25,854 bases of DNA, taken from positions 1 through 25,854 of the forward strand of contig DYZF01000289.1 of assembly GCA_020741375.1 (NCBI GenBank), written 5' to 3'. Source of the DNA: Tessaracoccus flavescens (GTDB taxonomy: Bacteria; Actinomycetota; Actinomycetes; Propionibacteriales; Propionibacteriaceae). Position 1 is the first letter of the stretch, and every line of letters starts with the position of its first letter. The notes beneath the pieces are model-generated. The model made no database searches, had not been told where the DNA came from, and saw only the letters and a program-made list of their open reading frames with translations. Shown here piece after piece: positions 7,260 to 15,963 of the stretch. Position numbers and translations under genes: made by a program.

Positions 7260-9134
7260 TCAGCTGTTCTGCCACTGCGGCGCGTTCCAGGAAACCTGGT
7301 CCTGGGTAGCGGTCGCACGGACATTCTTGAGGTTGGCATCGGAAGCCGCGATGCCCGGGTGGGCGAAGACCGGGATACCGAAGAGGGTGTCCCACAGAGC
7401 CTTCTCGATTTCCTTGGTGGCCTCGAGCTGAACGCTCTCGTCGAGCGTGGTAGCCAGCTTCTCCCAAGCAGCGTCAACGGCCTCGTTGGAGTACTGACCG
7501 TAGTTCTGGCCGCGGTTGGTGGCGTAGATGTTCTGGCCGGAAGCGATCTGGCCGGAGCCAGCCCACGCGAACAGAGCAACTTCGTAGTCACCGTTGGGCA
7601 GGTCCTTCTCGAAGAAGTCAGCCGCGTTGGTGTCGATCACGTTGAAGCCAGCGTCCTTGCAGGATGCGGCGATGGCAGCAACCTGGTCGGTACGACGCTG
7701 GTTGCCCGAGCGGTAGCCGATGCGAACGTCGATCGGGGTGGCCATGCCGGTCTCAGCAACGAGGGCCTTGGCCTTCTCGATGTCGACCTGGTCGTACTCA
7801 CCGTTGTAGGAAGCCGAGACGACGTCCTCGTAGTTGTCCTGGAATGGGAAGACCTCGCGGGCGTTCATGACGACAGCCTCAGGGTTGATCGGCTTGATCA
7901 GGGTGTCGACGATCTGCTGACGGGGCACGCAGTAGGCGAAGGCCTGACGCAGCTTCAGACCACCGTTGGCATCCGAGAAAGCGGAGGTGTCACGGAAGTT
8001 GAAGTCCAGGTGCTCCCAGGTGAGGGAGGAGAAGTTCTCAACCTTGACGGCCGAACCCATGGCCTCGAGCTGGCCGACCATGTCGACGGTGCCCTGAGGC
8101 TGGATCACCTGAACGTCGCCGTTCTGGAGAGCCTGGAGCTGGCCGGCGTCATCGATGAAGCGGAAGACGAGGTTCTTGGTGCCCGCGGGGGTGCCCCAGT
8201 AGTTCTCGTTGGCCTCAAGGGTGATGGACTGGCCGGCGGTCCAGCCGCCTTCCTTCAGCTTGTAGGGGCCGGAGGAGGGGACGTTGCCCATGTCAGCCGG
8301 AAGCTCGCCCGGGTTGTAGGCCCAGCCGGTGTTCCAGAACTCGGCAGCCTTCTTGATGGTCTCAGCGTCGCGGTCGAGGACGGCCTGCGCGAGAGCGTCG
8401 GGCTCGAGGCCGGCGTTCTTGGCGATGACGTGAGCCGGAAGGGCGGAGCCGATGATCAGCTTGTAATCGGGGTACGGCGAGGAGTACTTGACGGTGAAGG
8501 TCTTGCCACCGACCTCACCCTGCGGGCCCTCGGGGACGTACTGCGCGAAGGAGGACGACACGTGGTCGAACACCGGCTTGGCGTCAGCGTCCTCGCCGGA
8601 GGCGTAGCCCGGGACGAGGAACTCGGGGTTCTGGGCGGCCCAGTCCATCAGGTAGTCGTTGATGGTGACGGGGGTGCCGTCAGACCAGACAGCGTCGTCG
8701 GAGATGGTGTAGTTGATCTCCAGCGGATCCTCGGACACAACCTCGTAGGAGCCGAAGTCGGTGTTGTCGCAGATGGTGCCATCGGTACCGAAGTACACGA
8801 AGGACGAGAACATGTGCGCGGCAACGGCCGAGTTGTAGGTGGAGTAGGTCTTGCTCGTGATCGAGTTGTAGCCGCTCCAGTCGCCGGGGCCGGCGGTGTA
8901 GCGAACATCGCCGTCCTGGGTCTCGGTAATGCCAACATCCTGGAGGCAGCCGGCCGCGGCAGCGTCGCCACCAGGCGCGGAGGCCGACTCGCTCGTGGTG
9001 GGGGCAGCCGAGGTGGCCGCACCGGACTCGGTGGGGGCTGCCGAGGTACCTTCCTCGGGGCTGGTGCACGCAGCCAGCAGCAGAGCGCCGCTGAGCACCA
9101 GGCCGAGGGAGGCCTTAGTTCCCTTGAACTTCAT
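7260..9134 (-). CDS. peptide ABC transporter substrate-binding lipoprotein, SBP family 5
   Basis: 624 residues. The N-terminus MKFKGTKASLGLVLSGALLLAAC is a lipoprotein signal with a lipobox ending at Cys23, so the mature protein is anchored on the outer face of the membrane. Residues 24-62 are a Ser/Thr/Ala/Pro-rich linker. The rest has the length and pattern of SBP_bac_5 proteins (DppA/OppA type), including the internal W-S-D-G-T-P-V-T-I-N-D segment near residue 150. It captures extracellular peptides and delivers them to the permeases encoded downstream. Start ATG with AAGGAG upstream at good spacing. First gene of the importer operon. Confidence 0.93.
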   Translation of the reverse strand: MKFKGTKASLGLVLSGALLLAACTSPEEGTSAAPTESGAATSAAPTTSESASAPGGDAAAAGCLQDVGITETQDGDVRYTAGPGDWSGYNSITSKTYSTYNSAVAAHMFSSFVYFGTDGTICDNTDFGSYEVVSEDPLEINYTISDDAVWSDGTPVTINDYLMDWAAQNPEFLVPGYASGEDADAKPVFDHVSSSFAQYVPEGPQGEVGGKTFTVKYSSPYPDYKLIIGSALPAHVIAKNAGLEPDALAQAVLDRDAETIKKAAEFWNTGWAYNPGELPADMGNVPSSGPYKLKEGGWTAGQSITLEANENYWGTPAGTKNLVFRFIDDAGQLQALQNGDVQVIQPQGTVDMVGQLEAMGSAVKVENFSSLTWEHLDFNFRDTSAFSDANGGLKLRQAFAYCVPRQQIVDTLIKPINPEAVVMNAREVFPFQDNYEDVVSASYNGEYDQVDIEKAKALVAETGMATPIDVRIGYRSGNQRRTDQVAAIAASCKDAGFNVIDTNAADFFEKDLPNGDYEVALFAWAGSGQIASGQNIYATNRGQNYGQYSNEAVDAAWEKLATTLDESVQLEATKEIEKALWDTLFGIPVFAHPGIAASDANLKNVRATATQDQVSWNAPQWQNS

Positions 9135-9333
9135 TTATTCTCCTTGGTCGTAGACCGACGAAAAGAGACCCTGTTTGGGCCACAGTGGCTGGAACCCTAG
9201 CGACAACCAAGTAATTTCGGGAAGTCCTCTCACGTCATTTCACGTGATCGTTACCAACCTGTGTCCTAATCGACCCGCAAGGGACGGTTTCAGGCCTCTG
9301 ATCAGGGGCTTAGCAACCCGAACACGTACGCGG
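9135..9333 (-). promoter_or_regulatory. upstream region of the peptide importer operon
   Basis: 199 non-coding bases between the tsaD stop and the binding-protein start. The ribosome site AAGGAG lies just before the ATG. A TANNNT box, TAGGGT (9199-9194), would give a leader of about 50 bases; the -35 is poor. Upstream of it TCACGT occurs twice at exactly 10-base spacing (9230-9235 and 9240-9245), and the second copy is part of the palindrome TCACGTGA. A near-palindrome CCTCTGATCAGGGG lies at 9295-9308 soon after tsaD; with no loop it is not a classical terminator. Confidence 0.4.
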
Positions 9334-10380
9334 TCAGCGAACGACGACGGTGCTGACGGGCAGGCCTGAGTGCGCCGAAATTCCCAGCCCCGACGGCGCC
9401 AGACCGGCGCGCACCACTTCACTTCCGACGGCGGCGATCATGGCGCCGTTGTCGGTGCACAGCGCCGGCCGCGGGCGTCGCAGCTGGATGCCGACGGCGG
9501 CGGCCCGTTCCTCCAGCAAGGTGCGGAGCCGGGAGTTCGCCGCCACTCCCCCGCCGAGCAGGATGGTGTCGACACCGTATGCCTGGGCGGCGTCGACGGT
9601 CTTGGCCGTCAGCACGTCGCACACGGCTTCTTGGAAGCTGGCCGCGACGTCGTTGACGGGGATGTCCAGGCCGTCGAGGCGCCGCTGCTCCACCCAACGC
9701 GCCACGGCCGTCTTGAGCCCGGAGAACGAGAAGTCGAAGCGGTGCTTCTCCAGGTCGTGACGGGCCGTGAGGCCGCGCGGGAAGCGGATCGCCGTCGGAT
9801 CGCCCCATTGCGCTGCCTTGTCTATCACCGGCCCGCCCGGGTAGGCGAGGCCGAGGATGCGGGCCACCTTGTCGTAGGCCTCCCCCGCCGCGTCGTCGAT
9901 CGTCGAGCCGATCTCCGTGATCGTCGTGGCGATGTCCTCCACGTGCAGCAGCGACGTGTGGCCGCCGGAGACCAGCAGCGCGAGCGAGGGCGTCGGCAGT
10001 TCGCCGTGATCCAGCAGGTCGACGGCGACGTGGCCAACGAGGTGGTTGACGCCGTAGAGAGGCTTGTTGAGGTAGGCCGCGAGTGCCTTGGCGGAGGCGA
10101 GGCCCACGACGAGCGCACCCATGAGGCCGGGGCCGGCCGTCACGGCGATCGCGTCGAGATCCGCGAGGTCGATGTCGGCCTTCTCCGCGGCGCGTTCCAA
10201 CGTGGGAATGAGCGCGGACAGGTGCGCACGGCTGGCCACCTCGGGCACCACCCCGCCGAAGCGGACGTGGAGATCCACCGAGCTGGCCACCTCGTTGGCG
10301 AGAAGGGTGCGGCCGCGGACGATGCCCACGCCGGTTTCGTCGCAGGACGATTCGAGCCCCAAGATCAGCGGTTCGGTCAC
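9334..10380 (-). CDS. tsaD: tRNA N6-adenosine threonylcarbamoyltransferase TsaD (Kae1/Gcp)
   Basis: 348 residues from the GTG at 10380-10378, chosen because it overlaps the rimI stop (GTGA) and has GGAGGTG 7 bases upstream. TsaD transfers the threonylcarbamoyl group to A37 of ANN-decoding tRNAs, as the catalytic subunit of the TsaB-TsaD-TsaE complex in the cytoplasm. The metal ligands are visible: H113 and H117 in NHLVGH, and D310 in CTDNGAM. Also present are [10 protein letters not shown] near the N-terminus, SGGHTSL (138-144) and [11 protein letters not shown] (276-286). Last gene of the t6A cluster. Confidence 0.97.
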   Translation of the reverse strand: MTEPLILGLESSCDETGVGIVRGRTLLANEVASSVDLHVRFGGVVPEVASRAHLSALIPTLERAAEKADIDLADLDAIAVTAGPGLMGALVVGLASAKALAAYLNKPLYGVNHLVGHVAVDLLDHGELPTPSLALLVSGGHTSLLHVEDIATTITEIGSTIDDAAGEAYDKVARILGLAYPGGPVIDKAAQWGDPTAIRFPRGLTARHDLEKHRFDFSFSGLKTAVARWVEQRRLDGLDIPVNDVAASFQEAVCDVLTAKTVDAAQAYGVDTILLGGGVAANSRLRTLLEERAAAVGIQLRRPRPALCTDNGAMIAAVGSEVVRAGLAPSGLGISAHSGLPVSTVVVR

Positions 10381-10859
10381 TGTGCCACCTCCAGGTCGAA
10401 GACACCCACGGAATCTAGATCCACGCCGGCCAGATCCCGCTCCATCACCAGCGCGTCGGCGCCCGGGCCGTAGTAGTCGCGGCGGAGGGCCACCTGCTTG
10501 AAGCCGTAGCCGCGATACAGCGTGATGGCCGCCTCGTTGGTGTAGTCCACCTCGAGCAGCATCCTGGTGGCGCCCTGCAGGATGGCCCATTGCAGGCCGG
10601 TTACGAGCATGACGCGGGCGAAGCCGAGCCGCCGTTGCCTCGGGGCCACGACGATGCGGTGCAGATCCGCCACGTCGTCGACGATCTGGAAGGCGGAGAC
10701 ACCGGCGACGAGGCCCTTGCGGCGACGCGCGATCAGTACAAGGCGGCCGTCGCCGTCGATCTCTTGACGCCACGAATCCTCTGACCACGGGGTGTCGAAG
10801 CTGTGCTCCAACTCGACGATGTCGGGCAGGTCCGCCGTGGTGGCTCGCTCGACGATCAT
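10377..10859 (-). CDS. rimI: ribosomal protein S18-alanine N-acetyltransferase RimI (GNAT family)
   Basis: 160 residues from the ATG at 10859, which overlaps the tsaB stop (ATGA). The GNAT fold is evident: [18 protein letters not shown] (68-85) is the acetyl-CoA pyrophosphate-binding loop. [19 protein letters not shown] (102-120) followed by RRDYY is the RimI C-terminal signature. RimI acetylates the N-terminal alanine of ribosomal protein S18, and in actinobacteria it is commonly encoded between tsaB and tsaD, as here. Its stop overlaps the tsaD start, so expression is coupled to the t6A enzymes. Confidence 0.9.
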   Translation of the reverse strand: MIVERATTADLPDIVELEHSFDTPWSEDSWRQEIDGDGRLVLIARRRKGLVAGVSAFQIVDDVADLHRIVVAPRQRRLGFARVMLVTGLQWAILQGATRMLLEVDYTNEAAITLYRGYGFKQVALRRDYYGPGADALVMERDLAGVDLDSVGVFDLEVAQ

Positions 10860-11494
10860 CGTCGCGCCCTCACCCGGGGCAGGGCCGACTTCGGCTTGCC
10901 GGGGACCGTCGCGTCGGCGGGGCGCAAGTAATACGGCTCGGTGCCGGCCGGAGCCAACTCCCGCCATCGGGCAGCCATGACCGCCGGGTCGAGGGCCTGG
11001 GGGCCGACGACGGTGAAGAGGTGTCGGTAGGCATCGGGGATGGCTCCCGCAACCGGGAGGCTGGGAAGTTCCTCGGGCGCGGAGACCTGCGGGTCCGTGA
11101 GCCGCGTGCCGTCGGCCGCGTAACGGGCCCAATAGAGCTCCTTGCGGCGGGCGTCGGCGGCGACGACGAATTCACCGTCGACGTCACATTCGACGGCGAC
11201 CGCGTCGAGCGAGCACACGCCGTGCGGCTCGCGCCCGGCCAGATGGGCCAAGGTCCACGCGGTGGCGACCCCGACCCGGAGACCGGTGAAGGGGCCGGGC
11301 CCCATCCCGACGACGAACTCGTCGACGTCGCTCAGCTCGATGCCAGCCTCGCGACAGCACTCCAGCACCGATGGCATGAGGGCTTCGGCGTGGGCGCGGG
11401 TGTCGTCGACGATCACCCGGGCGCGCGGCGCGCCGTCGTAGGCGAGGCCGACGGCCACCACATGGCTCGTGTCGATCGCGAGGGTCCAGGTCAT
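10856..11494 (-). CDS. tsaB: t6A complex subunit TsaB (YeaZ)
   Basis: 212 residues from the ATG at 11494, overlapping the stop of the tsaE fusion (ATGA), with GGGAG upstream. TsaB is the inactive TsaD paralogue that scaffolds the complex. The opening TWTLAIDTS, the block [12 protein letters not shown] around residue 70 and [11 protein letters not shown] are family hallmarks, as is [13 protein letters not shown] near the C-terminus. The Kae1-type metal histidines are absent, as expected for TsaB. Confidence 0.95.
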   Translation of the reverse strand: MTWTLAIDTSHVVAVGLAYDGAPRARVIVDDTRAHAEALMPSVLECCREAGIELSDVDEFVVGMGPGPFTGLRVGVATAWTLAHLAGREPHGVCSLDAVAVECDVDGEFVVAADARRKELYWARYAADGTRLTDPQVSAPEELPSLPVAGAIPDAYRHLFTVVGPQALDPAVMAARWRELAPAGTEPYYLRPADATVPGKPKSALPRVRARR

Positions 11495-12408
11495 GGCTGC
11501 TCCCGCAGTGGTGTGAGGGCACCGGCCCAGCGGGGGCCGAGGCCGGTGAGGTAGACGGTGCGGCCGTCGGAATCGAGGCCGCGCACAATGTCGATCTCGA
11601 GACGGTCGTCGGCGAGCCATTCGGCGAGCCCGCGGCCCCACTCGACGAGGGTGACCGATTCGCTCAGCGAGGCGTCGAGGTCGATGTCGGCCAACTCCGA
11701 GCCGTCGCCGAGCCGGTAGGCGTCCACGTGCACCAGGTGTGGGCCGTCGCCCGTACTGCGGTGCACCCGCGAGATGACGAACGTCGGCGAGATGACGGGG
11801 CCTTCCACGCCGAGGCCGGCGCCGATGCCCTGCGTGAGGGTGGTCTTACCGGCCCCGAGGTCACCGCTGGCGACGATGAGGTCGCCGCGACGCAGAATCC
11901 CCGCGAGCTTGACGCCCAGGGCGTGCATCGCCTCGGGGGTGGGGACGTCGACGACCACCGGCAGGTCACGGCTCATCAGTACGCCGTGCGGGACGGTGTC
12001 GATCACCTCGAAGCCGCCGTCGCGCCACCACTGGATCAGTTGCGGGAACTCCTCGCGCGCGATGAGCTGGGCAGTGTGGGCGCCGAGCTCTGCCGCGACC
12101 CCGAACGCCGCTTCCACGATCGATCGTGCCAACCCGTTGCGCGACCACGTCGGCACCACCGAGACGCGCCGGAGGGTGGCGACGCCGTCGTTGAGATCGA
12201 TGAGCAGGCCGCCGACGAGTTCGCCGTCGGCCTCCGCGACGATACCGGCCCCGGCGCGCAGGGCCGCGGCGATGTCGTCGATGGTGTCGCCCAGCGCGTC
12301 GGCCGGGGGGTCGACGGGTGGCCGCGCCGAGAAGGCGGCGCGGATCACCCGCAACAATTCGGGCGCGTCGTCAGGCGTCGCGACCCGAAGGGTCAGCTCA
12401 GATTCCAT
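11491..12408 (-). CDS. tsaE: GNAT acetyltransferase - TsaE ATPase fusion (bifunctional)
   Basis: 305 residues in two parts. Residues about 1-148 are a GNAT acetyltransferase: strand 4 VATLRRVSVVPTWSRNGLA with the R-N-G-L-A cofactor loop at 90-94, then a helix and the closing W-R-D-G-G-F motif. Residues about 155-290 are TsaE (YjeE), the ATPase that cycles the TsaB-TsaD complex: Walker A GDLGAGKT (182-189), SPTF (207-210), HVDAYRL (227-233) and VEWG (255-258). TsaE alone is normally about 150 residues. Both domains look intact and lie in one uninterrupted frame. The gene starts 12 bases after the helicase gene with no clear Shine-Dalgarno site. TAAGCT (12423-12418) ends 9 bases before the ATG. 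Confidence 0.93.
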   Translation of the reverse strand: MESELTLRVATPDDAPELLRVIRAAFSARPPVDPPADALGDTIDDIAAALRAGAGIVAEADGELVGGLLIDLNDGVATLRRVSVVPTWSRNGLARSIVEAAFGVAAELGAHTAQLIAREEFPQLIQWWRDGGFEVIDTVPHGVLMSRDLPVVVDVPTPEAMHALGVKLAGILRRGDLIVASGDLGAGKTTLTQGIGAGLGVEGPVISPTFVISRVHRSTGDGPHLVHVDAYRLGDGSELADIDLDASLSESVTLVEWGRGLAEWLADDRLEIDIVRGLDSDGRTVYLTGLGPRWAGALTPLREQP

Positions 12409-12420
12409 AGACGGGACAGC

Positions 12421-14568
12421 TTAGTAGCGATCCCCGCGATATCCGCCACGGCCTCGGCCGCCGAACCCGCCGCGTCCACGCCCACGGCCGCCGCCGTCGA
12501 AATGACGCTTACGGGGCTGCTGCTTGGGCGCGATGAGCGCCAAGTAATCGGCCTCCGGGATCTCAACCCCCGAGGTGGGGCGAGCGCCGGTGGCTTCGCG
12601 CAGATCGTCGCTGCCGGGCTCCACTTCGAGAGCGTCCACCTTGACACCGGCCTGGCCGAGCAGACGCTGGGCCATGCGGCGCTGGTGCGGAAGGACGACT
12701 GTCGCGACGACGCCCTCGTGGCCGGCGCGGGCGGTGCGGCCGGCGCGGTGGAGGTAGTCCTTGGAATCGCGGGGCGGGTCCACCTGCAGCACGAGCGTCA
12801 CGTCGTCGACGTGGATGCCGCGGGCTGCGACGTCGGTGGCCACCAGCACGGGGACGGTGCCCTCACGGAAGGCCGCGAGGATGCGCGCGCGGGCGCCCTG
12901 CGTCAGGCCGCCGTGGAGGGCGCCGGCCATGACGCCGGCCTCGCGGAGCTGACCGGCGATGCGGTCTGTGCCCATCTGGGTGCGGGCGAACAGGACGGTG
13001 CGGCCGTCGCGGTTCGCGATCTCGGCGGTCACCTGGTTCTTGTGGTGCGGCTTCACGAGCAGCGGGCGGTGGTGCATGGTGGTCACCGACGCCTGGCCGG
13101 AGTCCACCTCGTGGGTGACCGGATCGCTCAGGTAATCGCGCACGATCTTGTCGACGGCCTCGTCCAGCGTGGCGGAGAACAGCAGCCGCTGCCCGCCCTC
13201 GGGGGTGGCGTCGAGGAGGGTGCGGACGTCCTTGGTGAAGCCGAGGTCTGCCATGTGGTCGGCCTCGTCGAGGACGGTCACTTCCACCTGGCTGAGGTCT
13301 GCGGCGCCCTGCTCCATCAGGTCGATCATGCGGCCGGGAGTGGCGACGACGATATCGACGCCGCGCTCGAAGGCCTTGATCTGCGGACCGTAGGCCATGC
13401 CGCCGGCGATGAGCGTGAGGTGCATGCCGACGGCGGTCGCCAGCGGCGACAGGTTGTCGGCGATCTGCAGCGCCAGTTCGCGGGTGGGCGTGAGGATCAT
13501 GGCGCGGGGGCTGCCAACGGGGGTGCCCTGCGCCAGGCGGGTCAGCAGCGGCAGGCCGAAGGCCAGCGTCTTGCCGGAGCCGGTGCGGCCGCGGCCGAGC
13601 ACGTCGCGCCCTGCGATAGCGTCGCCGATGGTGGCCGCCTGAATCGGGAACGGCTCGGTGATGCCCTGGCTGGCCAGGATGCGCACGAGGGGCTCAGCAA
13701 CGCCAAGCTCGAGGAAGCCGGAGGTGATCTCGCCCTCGACGCCCTCGACGACGGTCTCCGACCAGCTCATCTGGTCGGCTTCCTCGGCGTTCCACTCCTC
13801 CGTGCGAGGGGCGCGGTCATCGCGGCCTGCGCGGTCGTCGCGATTGAACGGACGACGGCGCTCCTCGTGTCCGCGGGGCTCGAAGTTGCGGCGGGATTCG
13901 CCGCGCTGGTGGATCGGGCGGGGGCCACGATCGTCGCGGCGGGAGCGACGGTCGTCGCGGTCGCCCCACGCATCGCGGCGCGGGCGGTCGTCGCGACGGA
14001 AGCCGCCGTCGCGGTCACCCCACGAGGAACGACGCTCGTCACGGTTGTCGCGGTCGCCCCACGAATCGCGGCGAGGACGGTCGTCGCGACGGAAGCCGCC
14101 GTCGCGGTCACCCCACGAGGAACGACGGTCGTCGCCACGGTTGTCGCGGCGATCATCGCGGGAACCCCACGAATCGCGACGCGGGCGATCATCGCGGGAA
14201 CCCCACGAGTCACGGCGGGGTCGGTCGTCGCGGCGCTCGGAGAATCCACCGCGGCGGTCGTCGCGGCGATCATCACGGCCGCGATCTTCACGACGGTCGT
14301 CGCGGCTGGCGCGACCGTCACGGCCACCGCGGTCGTCGCGGGAACCCCACGAATCGCGGCGGGGACGATCGTCGCGGCGCTCCTCGCGGCGCTCGGTCTG
14401 GGGCTGCTGCGCGGCAGCGTCGCCGCCGAACTGCAACGCACGGCGCTGCTTACGGTTGAGCGGCTTGTCGCCGGGGGCGTCGGTGCGCCCGCCTCGGCGT
14501 TGGGGCGCGCGGCCCTTGGCAGCGCGCTGTTCAGGGGTCCATCGAGATTTACGGCCGGGTGCGGTCAT
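12421..14568 (-). CDS. DEAD-box ATP-dependent RNA helicase with repetitive Arg/Asp-rich N-terminus
   Basis: 715 residues from the ATG at 14568, chosen for AAAGGA 9-14 bases upstream; an earlier ATG lacks support. Residues 58-255 are low-complexity Arg/Asp/Gly. The helicase core spans about 283-630: Q-motif FPIQ (307-310), Walker A GRTGSGKT (327-334), PTREL (361-365), TPGR (410-413), DEAD (434-437), SAT (465-467), the TDVAARG region (578-584) and HRAGRTARAG (607-616). The C-terminus (692-715) is an RGG-type Gly/Arg tail. Such enzymes (CsdA/RhlE type) unwind RNA in ribosome assembly and mRNA decay, often with a cold role. The charged tails likely bind RNA and may promote condensates. It is followed after 12 bases by the t6A cluster, so the two may share a transcript. 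Confidence 0.95.
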   Translation of the reverse strand: MTAPGRKSRWTPEQRAAKGRAPQRRGGRTDAPGDKPLNRKQRRALQFGGDAAAQQPQTERREERRDDRPRRDSWGSRDDRGGRDGRASRDDRREDRGRDDRRDDRRGGFSERRDDRPRRDSWGSRDDRPRRDSWGSRDDRRDNRGDDRRSSWGDRDGGFRRDDRPRRDSWGDRDNRDERRSSWGDRDGGFRRDDRPRRDAWGDRDDRRSRRDDRGPRPIHQRGESRRNFEPRGHEERRRPFNRDDRAGRDDRAPRTEEWNAEEADQMSWSETVVEGVEGEITSGFLELGVAEPLVRILASQGITEPFPIQAATIGDAIAGRDVLGRGRTGSGKTLAFGLPLLTRLAQGTPVGSPRAMILTPTRELALQIADNLSPLATAVGMHLTLIAGGMAYGPQIKAFERGVDIVVATPGRMIDLMEQGAADLSQVEVTVLDEADHMADLGFTKDVRTLLDATPEGGQRLLFSATLDEAVDKIVRDYLSDPVTHEVDSGQASVTTMHHRPLLVKPHHKNQVTAEIANRDGRTVLFARTQMGTDRIAGQLREAGVMAGALHGGLTQGARARILAAFREGTVPVLVATDVAARGIHVDDVTLVLQVDPPRDSKDYLHRAGRTARAGHEGVVATVVLPHQRRMAQRLLGQAGVKVDALEVEPGSDDLREATGARPTSGVEIPEADYLALIAPKQQPRKRHFDGGGRGRGRGGFGGRGRGGYRGDRY
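13926..14388 (-). repeat. tandem coding repeats in the helicase N-terminus
   Basis: Residues 61-215 of the helicase consist of diverged copies of a unit around RRDDRPRRDSWGSRDDR. A Ser/Ala-Trp-Gly core recurs seven times (starting at residues 73, 121, 133, 151, 169, 182 and 200), with alternate forms DSWGSRDDR and SSWGDRDGGF. At DNA level the same short stretches (for example CGGTCGTCGCG) recur many times. Expansion or contraction by slippage or recombination is expected here. The repeats also create long open frames on the opposite strand that are not genes. Confidence 0.85.
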
Positions 14569-14711
14569 GAAAAAACATCCTTTTGCAGGAGTGGAGGGGA
14601 AATTCGGCCAGGGAAAGTAGTCCACCTGACTCTGGACTGCCCGCTCACATTCACACTCAGGCGCTTTCGCGCCCCGACGCTTGCGCGTCTCAACCGGGCC
14701 CATCAAGTGTA
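14569..14711 (-). promoter_or_regulatory. helicase promoter and structured 5' leader
   Basis: The best promoter for the helicase is TACACT (-10, 14711-14706) with TTGGGG (14735-14730) 18 bases upstream. It would give a leader of about 130 bases. The leader holds three perfect hairpins on the minus strand: GACGC-GCAA-GCGTC (14689-14676), GGCGC-GAAA-GCGCC (14673-14660) and AGTCCA-8 bases-TGGACT (14638-14619). The first two close on GNRA tetraloops and are 2 bases apart. The ribosome site AAAGGA follows near 14580. Promoter position is inferred; the hairpins are seen directly. Confidence 0.5.
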
Positions 14712-14761
14712 GGCCTTCCGCGCCGGAATCCCCAATCGAGCTGATGGCCCAAGGCATCACC

Positions 14762-14777
14762 CGCCGTTAACCCGGCG
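14762..14777. promoter_or_regulatory. inverted repeat between divergent helicase and glycosyltransferase genes
   Basis: CGCCG (14762-14766) and CGGCG (14773-14777) flank TTAACC. It lies upstream of both divergent promoters, where an operator could act. It could also be chance in GC-rich DNA; no known regulator site is recognised. Confidence 0.25.
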
Positions 14778-14813
14778 TTTCCCCAAGCCAGAGCGGGTAT
14801 TCACTCTCGGGCG

Positions 14814-14819
14814 TATGAT
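14814..14819 (+). promoter_or_regulatory. -10 box of leaderless promoter for the mannosyltransferase
   Basis: TATGAT, nearly the consensus -10 hexamer, followed by 7 bases and then GTG at 14827. The transcript would start on or next to the start codon. This also argues against the ATG codons at 14815 and 14818, which lie within the -10 box itself. No -35 box is recognisable. Confidence 0.6.
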
Positions 14820-14826
14820 GGGTGAT

Positions 14827-15963
14827 GTGCGAGTTGCTGTGGTCGCGGAGTCCTTCCTCCCGAACGTCAATGGCGTCACCAATTCTGTCCTTCGAGTCCT
14901 GGAGTACCTCCGTGCCGAGGGTCATGAGGCGATGGTGCTGGCACCCGCCGACGGCGACAAGACACCCCGTGAGGCCGTCGGCTACCCCGTCCACACCCTC
15001 ACCTCCATCGGCTTGCCGGGCTACGACGCCGTCCGCGTGGTGACCACTCCCACCTACACGGTCGGCCGCATGCTGACGAACTTCCAGCCAGACGTCATCC
15101 ACCTAGCGGCCCCCTTCGTGGTGGGCTACAAGGCCGCGTCGGTCGCCTCGAAACTGGGCATTCCCATGGTGGGCATCTACCAAACCGAGATCCCCACGTA
15201 CGCGGCCCGCTACGGCTTCCCCCAGCTGGAGCCCGTCCTCTGGCACCGCGTCCGCCAAGTTCACTCCTTGGCGTCGCTGAACTTCGCGCCGTCCACGTTC
15301 GCCCGCGACCAGCTGATCACGCAAGGCGTGCCGCGGGTCGGTGTCTGGGGCCGCGGCGTCGATGCGGTGCGGTTCAACCCCGGCAAGCGCGACGCGGCGT
15401 TCCGCGCCCGCTACGCCCCCAACGGCGAGCGGCTCATCGGCTACATGGGCCGCCTGGCTGCCGAGAAGCGCGTCGACGATCTCCGCGCCATCGCAGACCT
15501 GCCCAACACCCGCTTGGTGATCATCGGCGACGGCCCGCTGCGGACCCAGTTGGAAGAGGCTCTCCCCCGCGCAGTGTTCCTCGGCCAGTTGACGGGCGAG
15601 GCGCTCCCGACGACGCTCGCCAGCCTCGATCTGTTCGTGGCGCCCGGCGATCTCGAGACCTTCTGCCAGTCCATCCAGGAGGCGAAGGCTGCCGGGCTCC
15701 CGGTGATCGCTCCCCGCCGCGGCGGCCCCATCGATCTCATCGACAACTCCCGCACCGGCTGGCTGTACCGCCCGGGCGACATCTTGGAGATGCGCAGCCA
15801 CGTCGTCGATCTCATCGGCGACGACGCCAAGCGCGCCGCGTTCGGGCTGGCCGCGCGCAATTCGGTGCTCGATCGCACGTGGCGCAACGTGTGTGGCGAG
15901 TTAGTGGGCCACTACGAGAAGGCGATCGGCCTCTCGGTGCGCGGCCGCCTCAAGGTCGCCTGA
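14827..15963 (+). CDS. GT4 glycosyltransferase, GDP-mannose-dependent alpha-mannosyltransferase (MgtA/PimB-like)
   Basis: 378 residues from the GTG at 14827. This start gives [20 protein letters not shown], the standard N-terminus of actinobacterial MgtA/PimB-type enzymes ([16 protein letters not shown]). The C-terminal GT-B half shows [20 protein letters not shown] and the E-x7-E donor motif in [17 protein letters not shown]. These enzymes transfer mannose from GDP-mannose to lipid acceptors in lipomannan/lipoglycan synthesis at the cytoplasmic face of the membrane; the acceptor here is inferred. The gene stands alone on the plus strand between divergent and convergent neighbours, 25 bases from the nnr stop. 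Confidence 0.87.
   Translation: MRVAVVAESFLPNVNGVTNSVLRVLEYLRAEGHEAMVLAPADGDKTPREAVGYPVHTLTSIGLPGYDAVRVVTTPTYTVGRMLTNFQPDVIHLAAPFVVGYKAASVASKLGIPMVGIYQTEIPTYAARYGFPQLEPVLWHRVRQVHSLASLNFAPSTFARDQLITQGVPRVGVWGRGVDAVRFNPGKRDAAFRARYAPNGERLIGYMGRLAAEKRVDDLRAIADLPNTRLVIIGDGPLRTQLEEALPRAVFLGQLTGEALPTTLASLDLFVAPGDLETFCQSIQEAKAAGLPVIAPRRGGPIDLIDNSRTGWLYRPGDILEMRSHVVDLIGDDAKRAAFGLAARNSVLDRTWRNVCGELVGHYEKAIGLSVRGRLKVA

Noticed and set aside
7359..9200. A 613-codon plus-strand frame opposite the binding-protein gene
   Set aside because: The minus-strand gene has a lipoprotein signal, a ribosome site and family motifs; the plus-strand product is low-complexity Val/Gly/Leu with none.
13926..14388. Non-coding satellite or mobile repeat
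   Set aside because: The repeats stay in frame with the helicase and encode a typical charged low-complexity tail.
11728..14712. A 994-codon open frame on the plus strand, opposite the helicase and t6A genes
   Set aside because: It is the mirror of real minus-strand genes. The product is Val/Ala/His/Gly-rich with no domain, and its length comes from the repetitive helicase coding sequence and high GC.
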